A stretch of DNA of 64,000 nt from Afipia birgiae 34632 (GCF_000308295.2 NZ_HG326653.1:115856-179855); one strand, 5' to 3'; positions 17,775 through 26,243 are shown, numbered from the stretch's first letter. Numbers and translations: made by a program. Notes: generated by a model not told the origin, from the sequence alone.

Positions 17775-19432
17775 ACGCTTCGCACAACGGCCAACGGAGG
17801 CGGGGCAGCAACGGGTGCAAATGATTCCGCCTGCGCGAATGCCCAGGCATGGAAGCGCGGGTTCTCAACATGACCTTCAAGCAGTTCGCCAGGACGAAGC
17901 TGCGGATAAAGCCGCGCGAACGACAGCACCTCCGTTCCCGAGAGGCGATGCGAGAAGTGGATCGGCCGGATCTCCTGCGGATGGCTGAGACCGGATGCCG
18001 CGATCAATTCCGCCAGCGCGTGCAGGGTCGCGCGATGATAATTGTAAACACGCATGGTCTTGTCGGGGACTACCAGCGCACGGTTACGTGACGGATCCTG
18101 CGTCGTCACGCCGGTCGGGCAGCGATCTGTGTGACAGCTGAGCGATTGAATGCAACCCAAGGCAAACATGAAGCCCCGCGCCGAATTGCACCAGTCTGCG
18201 CCGAGCGCCATGGCGCGCGCCACGTCGAAACCCGTCGCGATCTTGCCGGCCGCACCGATCCGGATGCGATCTCGCGCATTTATCCCGATCAGAGCGTTGT
18301 GGACGAAGCTGACGCCCTCGCGCATCGGCATGCCGAGATGATCCATGAACTCTGCCGGGGCTGCGCCGGTGCCGCCTTCATTCCCGTCGACCACGATGAA
18401 GTCAGGATAGATTCCGGTCTTGACCATCGCCTTGCAGATCGCAAGAAACTCCCAGCGATGACCGATGCAGAGTTTGAAGCCCACCGGCTTGCCGCCCGAG
18501 AGCCTGCGCATTTCGGCAATGAACTGCATCATCTCGATCGGAGTTGAGAACGCCCGGTGATAGGCCGGCGAAATGCAATCCTCGCCCACTGCGACGCCGC
18601 GAATGCGTGAAATCTCCTCGGAAACTTTCGCGGCTGGAAGCACGCCGCCGTGGCCCGGCTTCGCGCCCTGGCTGACTTTCAGTTCAACCATCTTGATCTG
18701 GTCGTCGGTCGCAACCTTCGCGAAGAGTTCAGGATTGAAGGTTCCGTCGGGATTGCGGCAGCCAAAATATCCCGATCCGATTTCCCAGATCAGATCGCCG
18801 CCGTTTTCACGATGATAGGGACTGACACCGCCTTCACCGGTATCATGCGCAAAATTTCCTTTTTTCGCACCTGCATTGAGCGCACGCACGGCGTTGGGGC
18901 TGAGCGCGCCGAAGCTCATGGCGGAAATGTTGAACACCGAGGCCGAGTACGGCTTGGTGCAGTCCGGCCCGCCGATCGTGACGCGAAAGGGTGCGTCGGC
19001 CAGCGGCTTCGGCGAGACCGAATGGTTCATCCATTCGTAGCCTTGCGCATAGACATCTTCCTGGGTGCCGAACGGGCGCTTGTCGAGAACCATCTTCGCG
19101 CGCTGGTAGACCACCGCGCGGGTATCGCGGCTGAACGGCTTGCCATCCTTTTCACTCTCGAAGAAATACTGCCGCATCTCGGGCCGTATCTCCTCCAGCA
19201 GAAAACGGATATGGGCGGAGATCGGGTAATTGCGCAGAACGGCGTGACTCTTCTGCAGCATGTCGTGAATGCCGAGCACCGACAGCGAGCCGAAAATAGT
19301 GATCGGGATGGCAAACAGAAAAATATGCTTGAAATCGAAGTAGATCGCGCAGCCGATCAGAAGCGCGGTGATGCATATACAAAGCGTGAGGATGATGAAA
19401 CGAGGCGAAAGCAGCAGCGAGAGAGTTTGCAT
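17771..19432 (-). CDS. Membrane-anchored FMN-binding glutamate-synthase-family protein
   Basis: A 553-aa protein from ATG 19432 (GAGG 6 nt upstream; the frame is open to 19585, but that part lacks a ribosome-binding site). Two transmembrane segments occupy residues about 8-55. The rest is the FMN/glutamate synthase central domain: 'GGPDCTKPYSASVFNISAMSFGALSPNAVRALN', 'GEGGVSPYH..GGDLIWEIGSGYFG', 'VELKVSQGAKPGHGG' and 'VDGNEGGTGAAP'. Cysteines 427, 433 and 438 have the C-X5-C-X4-C spacing of the 3Fe-4S ligands of glutamate synthase. The amidotransferase and NADPH (GltD) domains are missing, so it cannot be a complete glutamate synthase; electron donor and substrate are unknown. Overlaps the porin stop by 4 nt, convergently. 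Confidence 0.85.
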   Translation of the reverse strand: MQTLSLLLSPRFIILTLCICITALLIGCAIYFDFKHIFLFAIPITIFGSLSVLGIHDMLQKSHAVLRNYPISAHIRFLLEEIRPEMRQYFFESEKDGKPFSRDTRAVVYQRAKMVLDKRPFGTQEDVYAQGYEWMNHSVSPKPLADAPFRVTIGGPDCTKPYSASVFNISAMSFGALSPNAVRALNAGAKKGNFAHDTGEGGVSPYHRENGGDLIWEIGSGYFGCRNPDGTFNPELFAKVATDDQIKMVELKVSQGAKPGHGGVLPAAKVSEEISRIRGVAVGEDCISPAYHRAFSTPIEMMQFIAEMRRLSGGKPVGFKLCIGHRWEFLAICKAMVKTGIYPDFIVVDGNEGGTGAAPAEFMDHLGMPMREGVSFVHNALIGINARDRIRIGAAGKIATGFDVARAMALGADWCNSARGFMFALGCIQSLSCHTDRCPTGVTTQDPSRNRALVVPDKTMRVYNYHRATLHALAELIAASGLSHPQEIRPIHFSHRLSGTEVLSFARLYPQLRPGELLEGHVENPRFHAWAFAQAESFAPVAAPPPLAVVRSV

Positions 19433-19688
19433 AAAAACCTCGACAACAAGTTCGTAAGGCGCAGCGCCGGCCCCGTATGTTGGCGCGTTTCCCTGCGCAG
19501 GTCGATAGCGCAGCGAGAACAGCCACGATAGGCACAAACTATACACCAAAGCGTGAGGCATCGACATCAACAGTGCTGCCAGCACGCCGCTGGCTTGACG
19601 TCATCCTGTCTTATCGCGCGGTTACGGCTTGCCATCTGCAAGACATATTGCAAAGCAATATACGAGCGACCCGGCGTCGAAAGCTCTC

Positions 19689-20561
19689 TCAGTGCTGGTG
19701 AGGACGCATCTCGCCGGGGACCCCGCCCTTCTCAAGGCCGCCTTCAGCGATCCACGCCTCGGTGGTCTTGATCGCCCGCGTGATGTGATCGTCCGTACGG
19801 GTGAAGTCATAAGGCGAGCCGACCAGCGGACACAGCGGCGGCACGACACAATACTCAACGGTCGCCTCAAGATACTCCAGCTCAGTGGTCATCTGCCGCG
19901 CAATCAGCAGCGTCAGTGCGTGCAGGGCCGTTGCGACAGCCCCCACCGGCGGGTCCTGTCCCGCGCAGGCAAATCCCGTCGGCATGATGATGAGCCGTTG
20001 AGCCCCTTTCTGGATCGCGACGCGGATCGGCGTATTGCTCGATATCGCGCCGTCGGCCAGGAAACGGTTGTTGTGCTTGACCGGTGCGAAGGCCCCCGGA
20101 ATCGCCGTGCTGGCCACGATCGCCTCAGCCGCAGAGCCTTCGGAGAGCACCACGGTCTCACCGGATACGATGTCGGTCGTCACGATATGAACCGGAACAA
20201 CAGCCTCTTCCAGCTTGTTGTACGGAAGATGATCCTCGATCAGCTTGCGAACACCGTCGTGCGAAATCAAAAAATCCCGCCGCCACAAAAACGATGCGAA
20301 CGAATACAGCGACACCGGAAACACATCCTGCCGCGTCAGCCCCCGCCAGATGTCCGCCAGCTTCTTGACGCCGTCCAGCGTCGGCGAGCCGGCATAATAG
20401 GCGCCGTTCATCGCGCCCACGCTCGATCCGACCACGAGGTCAGCCGTGACGCCATGGGCTGCGAGAGCCTGCATCATCCCGACTTGAATCGCACCAAAAC
20501 TGCCGCCGCCCGCGAAAACGAAAGCCGTCTTTTTTCTGCTATGACCGTCTTTCCCGTGCAT
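19689..20561 (-). CDS. Patatin-like phospholipase
   Basis: A 290-aa cytosolic patatin-family lipid acyl hydrolase. The oxyanion loop GGGSFGA is at residues 18-24, the nucleophile elbow GSSVG at 45-49 (Ser47) and the catalytic Asp170 in 'DGAISSNTP'. It has a basic N-terminus but no signal peptide. There is no transmembrane or POTRA region, so it is not a type Vd secreted patatin. Members are often annotated as RssA-like. The gene is monocistronic: its 3' end is 256 nt upstream of the glutamate-synthase-like gene's start, and the region before its start contains a 22-bp palindrome. Confidence 0.9.
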   Translation of the reverse strand: MHGKDGHSRKKTAFVFAGGGSFGAIQVGMMQALAAHGVTADLVVGSSVGAMNGAYYAGSPTLDGVKKLADIWRGLTRQDVFPVSLYSFASFLWRRDFLISHDGVRKLIEDHLPYNKLEEAVVPVHIVTTDIVSGETVVLSEGSAAEAIVASTAIPGAFAPVKHNNRFLADGAISSNTPIRVAIQKGAQRLIIMPTGFACAGQDPPVGAVATALHALTLLIARQMTTELEYLEATVEYCVVPPLCPLVGSPYDFTRTDDHITRAIKTTEAWIAEGGLEKGGVPGEMRPHQH

Positions 20562-20860
20562 CGAGCCTACAGCAGCTTTCGATTCACTTCAGGTTGCAAC
20601 CCGCCGGCGAGATCCGTGCGGATGCGCTGGTTTATACCAATGCACCTACCGGACAAGCAATCAAGATTGCTTGTTCGACCGGCAGGCAGAGCTGTGAACA
20701 GTTAGATAATTCTGGTGCGGCTGACGCCCCGTCATCGTGGCATAACGGATTGCGTAGATCTCGCTGAAATGGGCCACGGCGTTCCTCGTCGACCGTTGTT
20801 TTGCCGACACTCTGCACATCGTCCGCCATCACGACAAGCCGCAGAAGGGAATGATCTGCG
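20562..20860. other. Non-coding region upstream of the patatin gene and downstream of the nickel permease
   Basis: 299 nt with no supported gene. The main structure is a palindrome at 20653-20674 (arms ACAAGCAATC and GATTGCTTGT with a 2-nt AA centre). It could be an operator for the patatin promoter or, without a T-run, an imperfect terminator of the permease transcript. Nothing else stands out. Confidence 0.5.
20653..20674. repeat. 22-bp palindrome in the patatin upstream region
   Basis: Perfect 10-bp arms (ACAAGCAATC / GATTGCTTGT) separated by AA. It starts 92 nt before the patatin start codon and ends 187 nt after the nickel permease stop, both read on the minus strand. The short spacing favours a dimeric-protein binding site over an RNA hairpin, since a 2-nt loop is too tight. 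No regulator is identified. Confidence 0.45.
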
Positions 20861-21556
20861 TTATGCCAGCGCCGTCGAATAGATTGTCATTGCCCCGATT
20901 CCGATGGTGACAATGCCGACAGCAGCCTGAAGCCCGCGATTGGCCCATGTGAGCGACCTTGCAGAAACCGCCAGCGGCACCGCGATCACGGTCGACAGCG
21001 CCCCCATCCCGAGCATTGAGCCTATTCCGAACAGCAGAATGTAGAACAAGCCATGCAGCGGATTCGCGAACTGCGAGACGACCAGAACCAGCAGCGCGGC
21101 CGAGCCCGCCATGCCGTGCATCAGCCCGACCAGCAAAGTCCGCCACCGGAAACCGTGACGGTGGTCGTGGCAGCTGCGCTGGTGCGGAACGGAGTCCACA
21201 CCATGGCTGTGAAGATGAAGATGCGCGGTGCCATCGCCGTGCCGGTGCCGATGGAAATGCACGCCATCGCGCCATAGTCGCCACAGCACATGCGCACCGA
21301 GGCCGACCAGCATGATGCCAACGACGGTTTCCAGCGGAGCCGCCAGATGTTCCGGAATCGTGTGACCAAGAAGGATCGCTGCGCCGGCGAAAATGAACAA
21401 TGTGATGGTGTGACCCAGCCCCCAGGTCAGCCCGTGCTTGACGATGTCTCGGACGCTGGTTCGCCGGGCCGCAATGCTGGACACTGCTGCGACGTGATCG
21501 GCCTCAAGGGCGTGCTGCATTCCGATAAGAAAGCCGAGGCCTAGAATTCCGAACAT
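20861..21556 (-). CDS. NiCoT/UreH-type nickel (cobalt) permease
   Basis: A 231-aa inner-membrane transporter from ATG 21556. The frame opens at 21610, but the extra 18 residues are charged and precede the first membrane helix. The NiCoT signature HX4DH is present as His15-ALEA-Asp20-His21 in the first helix. Five or six hydrophobic segments are visible, and residues about 100-134 form a cytoplasmic or periplasmic loop with some 13 histidines, expected for Ni/Co binding. The gene lies 63 nt downstream of a TonB-dependent receptor on the same strand, and the only promoter region in view, upstream of the receptor, carries a perfect NikR operator. Together these support nickel uptake rather than export or cobalt. 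Confidence 0.85.
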   Translation of the reverse strand: MFGILGLGFLIGMQHALEADHVAAVSSIAARRTSVRDIVKHGLTWGLGHTITLFIFAGAAILLGHTIPEHLAAPLETVVGIMLVGLGAHVLWRLWRDGVHFHRHRHGDGTAHLHLHSHGVDSVPHQRSCHDHRHGFRWRTLLVGLMHGMAGSAALLVLVVSQFANPLHGLFYILLFGIGSMLGMGALSTVIAVPLAVSARSLTWANRGLQAAVGIVTIGIGAMTIYSTALA

Positions 21557-21619
21557 TCGCGTGACGACCTCATGTGACGGGCGACCATAGCCGATACCGG
21601 CGCGCAGCAAAGAACTTTG

Positions 21620-23959
21620 TCAGAACCTTCCCGCGAGAGTAAGCCGAACCGCCAACGGCTCGACCGGATGCAACACGCGATCCATCACACCGGTCTGGCA
21701 CACTGCGGGGGGTGCCACCTGCACCGGATGGCACTGGGCGAACAGCGCATCGGTCTTCAGCAGCGACCCGTAAGCATAGGTGATCTGGTCGGACTTGCTG
21801 GCAGTCAGGTTGTAGGCGTCGAGCTGGATCCGCCACCCATTGTCGAACCGATAGCCGATCTGTCCATTGAGCAATCCCGTGGCCGGCGACACGAAGGCGC
21901 CGTCTTCGGTCAGCGGGCGCGGCCCGAAATAGCGATAGCGCAGCGCGCCGAACCACCCGGTTTTCTCGCCTAGCCTGATCCCCGCCGACGCGATCATGTT
22001 TGGCGCCCCCGGAATAAAATTGCCCGGCGCGTTGCCGATCTGCGCCGCAGGATAGCCGGCGAGTTCGGAATAGGCTGCCGCCTGAGCCGAGTTATCGCCG
22101 CGAAACCGCGCATGGGTGACGGCAAGATCGCCATCGATCTGCAGCCACGACACCGGCTTGTAATGATTGGTCCACTCCACGCCGTAGCGGCGGCTTGGCC
22201 GGCTCGGCTCGGTATCGCCCGCATCGCCGACGAACAGAATCTCCGACGCCGAGTCGAACACAAACAGGCTGAGCGAGCTGTCGAGACCGGGGATGAATCG
22301 GGTCCGGACGCCAACCTCGGCGCCGCGTGTCTTCACGAGAAACGGCGATGAATCCACCGGCAAACCGTCGGACGGCGATTCGCTGATGGTCACGCCGCGC
22401 GCGTCGTTGCTGTGAAAGCCCTCACCCGCGTTGAGAAACAATTCGGTCTTCGCGAACGGTCCGAACACGATGCTCAGTTTCGGACTGCCGATCGATGCAT
22501 TGGCATTGCCGGAATTCGCGGGCGTCAGCAGCGAACTGACATTGGTGGTGTAGAAGTCGCCGCGATAACCGAGCGTGGTGCGCATCCAGCCCGTCCAGTG
22601 AACGGTGTTCTGGATGAAAATCCCGACGCTGCCCTCCTTCACCTTGTCGTTGCGCGTGCCTTCGTAAAATTGGCGCTGATAGGTTTTCGACAGCGCGACC
22701 TTGATGTCGTCATAGCGGCTCTGGATGCCGATTTCGGTCTGCATCGGAAGACCGGCGAACGCGTGATTGAAGGTGTGCGAGGCATTCACACCGGCGAGAA
22801 GGCGATCGTCGCGCTGATGAAACTGATCGCCGAGATCCGGATTGTCGAGGAAGAAGGTGAAGTTGTTGTAGAGATCGAGCGAGCTTTTGATCGCATAGAA
22901 ATTCATCCTCGACGCGCCGTCTTTGTCGGTCTGCGCCCAGCGTCCGGACACCGAGAAGCGATCGGAATTGCCGCCGTCGGTCGGATCGAGCGCGCCGTAA
23001 CGGCCGACAAGACCCGATGTGATGGCACGAAGCGGGATCTGGTCGGTCGAATTCCAGCGATTGGAATAGGCCATCCCCGTCAGCGAAAACCCGTTGGCCG
23101 CGGAGCCTTCCGTGTAGCGCACCACGGCGTTCAGCTTGCGCAGCTTGTCGGGATTGTCCCACGGACCATTGTAGGTGCCGGCCTCTCCGGCGATCAGCAG
23201 GTTGCCGTCGCCCACCTTGCTCGATGTAACCCCGAATGCCCGCCGGTAACCGAAGCTGCCGACAGTTGCCAGCGCCATCGACTTGTGAATGGTGTCGATC
23301 AGTCCGACATGGACCGAGCCGACGGATGAGAAATCGCCCTCGTCGGCGAAATACGGCCCCTTTCGCACATGGACCGATCCGATCAATTCCGGGATCAGGA
23401 AATTCAGATCGGCATAGCCCTGTCCATGGCCGTGGGTGCGCATGTTAACCGGCATGCCATCGACCGAGATCGCCAGATCTGTTCCGTGATCCAGATTGAA
23501 GCCGCGCAGAAAGTACTGATTGGCTTTGCCGTCGCCGCTGTGCTGCGTGATCATGAGACCGGGCACGACTTCGAGAGCTTCCGCGGGCCGCGAAAACGGC
23601 CGCGCGTTGACCTCGGCGCCAGTAAAGTTCTGTTCGCTGGCAGACGCGACCGGCGCTTGTTCGGCATTGGAGGCCACATCAGAGGTTGCCGCAGCGGACG
23701 TCACGCGGGAGGCCGTCCTGCGCTCCTGTTGAATGCGGGGCGCAATCACATCGACAGTCGGCAACGGCGTCGATGCAACTGGTGTCCCGGCGCTTTGAGC
23801 AAACGCACCTTGCGGCGCAGCGATCAGCCCTGCAACCGCCACCCCGATCACTCGCGATGTCTGGTGAAGGCTCGACGCGCGCGATCGCGCGCGTCGGCAA
23901 GCCGCTGCCGCCTCGCGACGTCCTGAACCAAACCGTTGAATTGAAATGCCCCCGCACAT
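21620..23959 (-). CDS. TonB-dependent outer-membrane receptor, predicted nickel receptor
   Basis: A 779-aa receptor from ATG 23959; an in-frame TTG at 23992 would add 11 residues and start inside the NikR operator region, so I reject it. After a long basic leader, the signal-peptide core lies near residues 48-62 ('VIGVAVAGLIAAPQGAFAQS'). A TonB-box-like segment follows ('PTVDVIAPR'), then the plug domain with 'VPGLMITQHSGDGKANQYFLRGFNLDHGTDLAISVDGMPVN' and a 22-strand barrel ending in a terminal Phe ('LAVRLTLAGRF'). The plug has 'MRTHGHGQGYAD', a His-containing loop. The permease 63 nt downstream and the upstream NikR box make nickel the most likely cargo. Receptors of this kind next to NiCoT genes have been predicted to import nickel chelates. 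Confidence 0.85.
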   Translation of the reverse strand: MCGGISIQRFGSGRREAAAACRRARSRASSLHQTSRVIGVAVAGLIAAPQGAFAQSAGTPVASTPLPTVDVIAPRIQQERRTASRVTSAAATSDVASNAEQAPVASASEQNFTGAEVNARPFSRPAEALEVVPGLMITQHSGDGKANQYFLRGFNLDHGTDLAISVDGMPVNMRTHGHGQGYADLNFLIPELIGSVHVRKGPYFADEGDFSSVGSVHVGLIDTIHKSMALATVGSFGYRRAFGVTSSKVGDGNLLIAGEAGTYNGPWDNPDKLRKLNAVVRYTEGSAANGFSLTGMAYSNRWNSTDQIPLRAITSGLVGRYGALDPTDGGNSDRFSVSGRWAQTDKDGASRMNFYAIKSSLDLYNNFTFFLDNPDLGDQFHQRDDRLLAGVNASHTFNHAFAGLPMQTEIGIQSRYDDIKVALSKTYQRQFYEGTRNDKVKEGSVGIFIQNTVHWTGWMRTTLGYRGDFYTTNVSSLLTPANSGNANASIGSPKLSIVFGPFAKTELFLNAGEGFHSNDARGVTISESPSDGLPVDSSPFLVKTRGAEVGVRTRFIPGLDSSLSLFVFDSASEILFVGDAGDTEPSRPSRRYGVEWTNHYKPVSWLQIDGDLAVTHARFRGDNSAQAAAYSELAGYPAAQIGNAPGNFIPGAPNMIASAGIRLGEKTGWFGALRYRYFGPRPLTEDGAFVSPATGLLNGQIGYRFDNGWRIQLDAYNLTASKSDQITYAYGSLLKTDALFAQCHPVQVAPPAVCQTGVMDRVLHPVEPLAVRLTLAGRF

Positions 23960-23993
23960 CGATCTTGACCGGCAGAGTACGCTGACACGCAAA

Positions 23994-24021
23994 GTATGAT
24001 ATTGTCAATAATTCCTCATAC
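23994..24021 (-). promoter_or_regulatory. NikR operator (GTATGA-N16-TCATAC)
   Basis: The half-sites GTATGA (23994-23999) and TCATAC (24016-24021) are an exact dyad separated by exactly 16 nt, the canonical E. coli NikR operator consensus. Its edge is 35 nt upstream of the receptor ATG at 23959. All 12 specified bases match, which is very unlikely by chance in 64 kb. NikR with bound Ni(II) would repress the receptor-permease operon. No nikR gene is in the window. Confidence 0.85.
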
Positions 24022-24120
24022 CGGTGCGCAGAATCCGCGTCGGACCCGGTCGGGCCGTCGGCCCGGGGCGATTGACGCGACGAAAAACCCGGTTGCCGGG
24101 GGCCACGCCTTCCATGATTA

Positions 24121-24165
24121 TGATTGTGCGCGGTGCTTTGCAGCACCGCGGCATCCGCTCAATCA
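24121..24165 (+). other. Hairpin in the leader of the TctC-type gene
   Basis: The arms CGCGGTGC (24129-24136) and GCACCGCG (24143-24150) enclose a 6-nt loop, with an additional outer pairing TGATTG / CAATCA (24121-24126, 24160-24165). It lies about 75 nt before the start codon at 24240. No U-tract follows, so it is not a standard terminator. The role is unknown. Confidence 0.4.
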
Positions 24166-24239
24166 TCGATCCGGAAACATCCGGCAAAAAAGGCGCCGCG
24201 ACGATGTGGCGCAAATCAAATATCCCGGGAGGACATGTC

Positions 24240-25220
24240 GTGAATCTGAAATTCGGTTGGCGCGCTTTATTCGCTGTTCTTGCAGGCTCGTTTGTCATGG
24301 CCGGCAATGCCCAGGCTCAAACGTGGCCGGAAAAGCCGATCATCTTCATCGTGCCGTTCGCAGCCGGCGGCGGCACCGATGCCTTCGCTCGCCCGCTTGC
24401 TGCCCAGCTCGACACCCAACTGGGAACGCGCGTGCTGATCGAAAACCGCGCGGGCGCAGGCGGCACCGTAGGCGCATCGCAGGCGTCCAAGGCCGCACCA
24501 GACGGATATACGTTCTTCGTCGGTGCAGCACACCACGCCATCGCTCCGGCGATCTATCCCAATCTCGACTACAACCTCGAGAGGGATTTTGTGCCCGTAG
24601 CGCTGATCGCGCGGCCACCTCAGGTTATCGTCGTCAATCCCGGCAAGGTCGACGCAAAAACCCTTCCCGAATTCATCGCCTATCTCCGCGCCAATCCGGA
24701 CAAACTCAACTATGGCTCCGCCGGCGCCGGCACCACGCATCATCTCGCCGGCGAACTGTTCAAGATCCTGACCAAGACGCGCATTCTTCATGTGCCTTAC
24801 CGCGGAGCCGGACCGGCGATGGCGGATCTCGTCGCGGGCCACGTGCCGCTGGTGTTCGACGGGCTCGGCTCGTCCGCACCGCAAATTCGCGGCGGCCAGT
24901 TGCGCGCACTCGCGATCGCGGCTCCAAAGCGGGTTGCGGCGTTCCCCGATGTTCCCACTGCCGCGGAAGCCGGTGTGCCGGGATACGAAGTGGCGACCTG
25001 GTATGGTGTCTTCGCGCCGAAGAAAACACCGCCGGCAATCGTTGAACGCATGACCAGGGAACTCCAGAAGGCCATGCAGACGGCGACGATCAAGGATGCG
25101 TGGGAGCGGAACGGCTCCGACGTTCCCGACGTCACGGGCGCGGCGTTCGCAGCTATGGTGGCAGCGGAAACCGTGCGCTGGCAAAAGGTCGTGACAGAGG
25201 CAGGCGTGAAACTGGACTGA
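24240..25220 (+). CDS. Tripartite tricarboxylate transporter substrate-binding protein (TctC/Bug family)
   Basis: A 326-aa periplasmic binding protein. I use the GTG at 24240 because GGGAGGA lies 7 nt upstream and the product then has the usual length and a clean signal peptide (cleavage near 'MAGNAQA-QTWPEKP', residue 22). The Bug-family opening 'WPEKPIIFIVPFAAGGGTDAFARPLAAQL' and 'IENRAGAGGTVGASQASKAAPDGYT' are diagnostic, as is 'VPYRGAGPAMADLVAGHVPLVFDG' in the middle. Bug proteins bind carboxylates. No TctA/TctB membrane components are adjacent, so it is an orphan, as is common in this family. The open frame upstream to 24024 is not family-like. Confidence 0.9.
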   Translation: MNLKFGWRALFAVLAGSFVMAGNAQAQTWPEKPIIFIVPFAAGGGTDAFARPLAAQLDTQLGTRVLIENRAGAGGTVGASQASKAAPDGYTFFVGAAHHAIAPAIYPNLDYNLERDFVPVALIARPPQVIVVNPGKVDAKTLPEFIAYLRANPDKLNYGSAGAGTTHHLAGELFKILTKTRILHVPYRGAGPAMADLVAGHVPLVFDGLGSSAPQIRGGQLRALAIAAPKRVAAFPDVPTAAEAGVPGYEVATWYGVFAPKKTPPAIVERMTRELQKAMQTATIKDAWERNGSDVPDVTGAAFAAMVAAETVRWQKVVTEAGVKLD

Positions 25221-25247
25221 CCTCCAGGAGGCGAACTCGCGCAAAGT

Positions 25248-25272
25248 CCAGTCCAGCGTGATGCTGGACTGG
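25248..25272. terminator. Hairpin between TctC gene and tRNA-Arg, probable weak terminator
   Basis: Perfect 10-bp arms CCAGTCCAGC (25248-25257) and GCTGGACTGG (25263-25272) with a 5-nt loop. It sits 28 nt after the TctC stop and 49 nt past the 3' end of the minus-strand tRNA. On the minus strand it is followed by ACTTTGCG, only a short T-run, so termination efficiency is uncertain. Confidence 0.45.
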
Positions 25273-25320
25273 AAGCGTGACAATCACGAAATGAGCAACC
25301 TTCGGATTGTCTAAGGCTGT

Positions 25321-25397
25321 TGGCGATCCCGGGAAGACTCGAACTTCCGACCTGCGGTTTAGGAAACCGCCGCTCTATCCGGCTGAGCTACGGGACC
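25321..25397 (-). tRNA. tRNA-Arg (anticodon CCT)
   Basis: Read on the minus strand, a full cloverleaf of 74 nt plus an encoded CCA (25321-25323). The acceptor stem is GGTCCCG / CGGGATC with one G-U pair and a G discriminator, and the D-arm contains GCTCAGCCGGATAGAGC. The anticodon stem GCGGT/ACCGC encloses the loop TTCCTAA, giving anticodon CCT, and the T-arm GGAAG-TTCGAGT-CTTCC includes the invariant TTCGA. The anticodon reads AGG arginine codons, rare in this GC-rich genome. Sites next to tRNA genes often take up mobile DNA, but I see no integrase or att repeat here. Confidence 0.95.
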
Positions 25398-25547
25398 GGA
25401 TGCATCCCTCACGGAGAAACCCGCAAGAGCGCTTAAAACTTTCGCGATTCCATACCAGAGGGCGCGCGCCACCGCCACCCTGCCTTGTAACCGTCATGTC
25501 GAAACACTAGTCTTCATGCAGGGTGGGCGCTCGACAGGAGACAAACG

Positions 25548-26156
25548 ATGGGTTTGCTCGACATTCTCAACGGCATGCAGAACGGACCTCGCGGTCCAAG
25601 CGAGCCAAGCGCACCGGGCGAAAGCAGCGGCGGGATGTCGCCGATGACCATGGCGATCCTTGCTCTTCTTGCCTACAAAGCGGTCAAACACATTGGCGGG
25701 AGCCAGTCCGGGGCGAACCCGGCGGGCAACGCGCCGGCGCCATCCACACCGACGTCGCTGCCCGGAACGACAACGGCCAGCACCGGCGGACTTGGCGGCG
25801 GGCTGGGCGACCTGATGAAGGGGCCGCTCGGCGGAGCCCTCGGCGGATTGCTGGCAGGCGGCGCGGCCGGAAGTGTTCTCAGCGGCGGACTGAACGATCT
25901 GCTCATGCAGTTTCAGGAAAAGGGCCAAACAGAAGCTGCGAATTCGTGGGTCGGCCCCGGTCCCAACAAGCAGATCTCACCCACCGACCTCGGCTCCGCG
26001 CTCGGTGCGGACCAGATCAGCACACTGACATCACAAACCGGCTTGTCGCGCGACGAACTGCTTGCGGGCCTCGCGCGGCAGCTGCCCGACGTCATCAATC
26101 AGCTGACGCCCGACGGACGGCTGCCAACGGAGCGCGAAGCTTCGCGCTGGATTTGA
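25548..26156 (+). CDS. YidB-like (DUF937) protein
   Basis: A 202-aa protein of the YidB/DUF937 family. The N-terminus 'MGLLDILNGMQNG' is typical. A hydrophobic helix follows ('SPMTMAILALLAYKAVKHIGG', residues about 30-50), then a Pro/Thr/Ala linker and a Gly-rich segment ('GGLGGGLGDLMKGPLGGALGGLLAGGAAG', 83-113). A compact C-terminal domain is present ('SWVGPGPNKQISPTDLGSALGADQISTLTSQTGLSRDELLAGLARQLPDVINQLTPDGRLP', 131-193), which is the conserved YidB core. Function is unknown in the family. Standalone gene 150 nt after the tRNA and 87 nt before a YeaQ/YmgE-type gene. Confidence 0.85.
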   Translation: MGLLDILNGMQNGPRGPSEPSAPGESSGGMSPMTMAILALLAYKAVKHIGGSQSGANPAGNAPAPSTPTSLPGTTTASTGGLGGGLGDLMKGPLGGALGGLLAGGAAGSVLSGGLNDLLMQFQEKGQTEAANSWVGPGPNKQISPTDLGSALGADQISTLTSQTGLSRDELLAGLARQLPDVINQLTPDGRLPTEREASRWI

Positions 26157-26243
26157 TCGGCGTCACGACCGGCGTGGGGTGATTTTTCGCTCCACGCCGA
26201 CCGACAAGCGTCTCTTTGAATTCGAGCACGAAGGATACCAGCA

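Noticed and set aside
21557..21610. Longer NiCoT start at 21610
   Set aside because: The additional 18 residues are charged and precede the first membrane helix, which should be at the N-terminus in this family.
23960..23992. TTG start for the TonB receptor at 23992
   Set aside because: It would place the translation start at the edge of the NikR operator and promoter; ATG 23959 fits the leader.
24024..24239. An N-terminal extension of the TctC-type protein from the upstream ATG
   Set aside because: The extra 72 residues are Arg-rich and unlike the family; GTG 24240 with GGGAGGA gives the normal length and signal peptide.
25321..25547. Integration site at the tRNA-Arg gene
   Set aside because: No integrase gene and no repeat of the tRNA 3' end was found in the following region.
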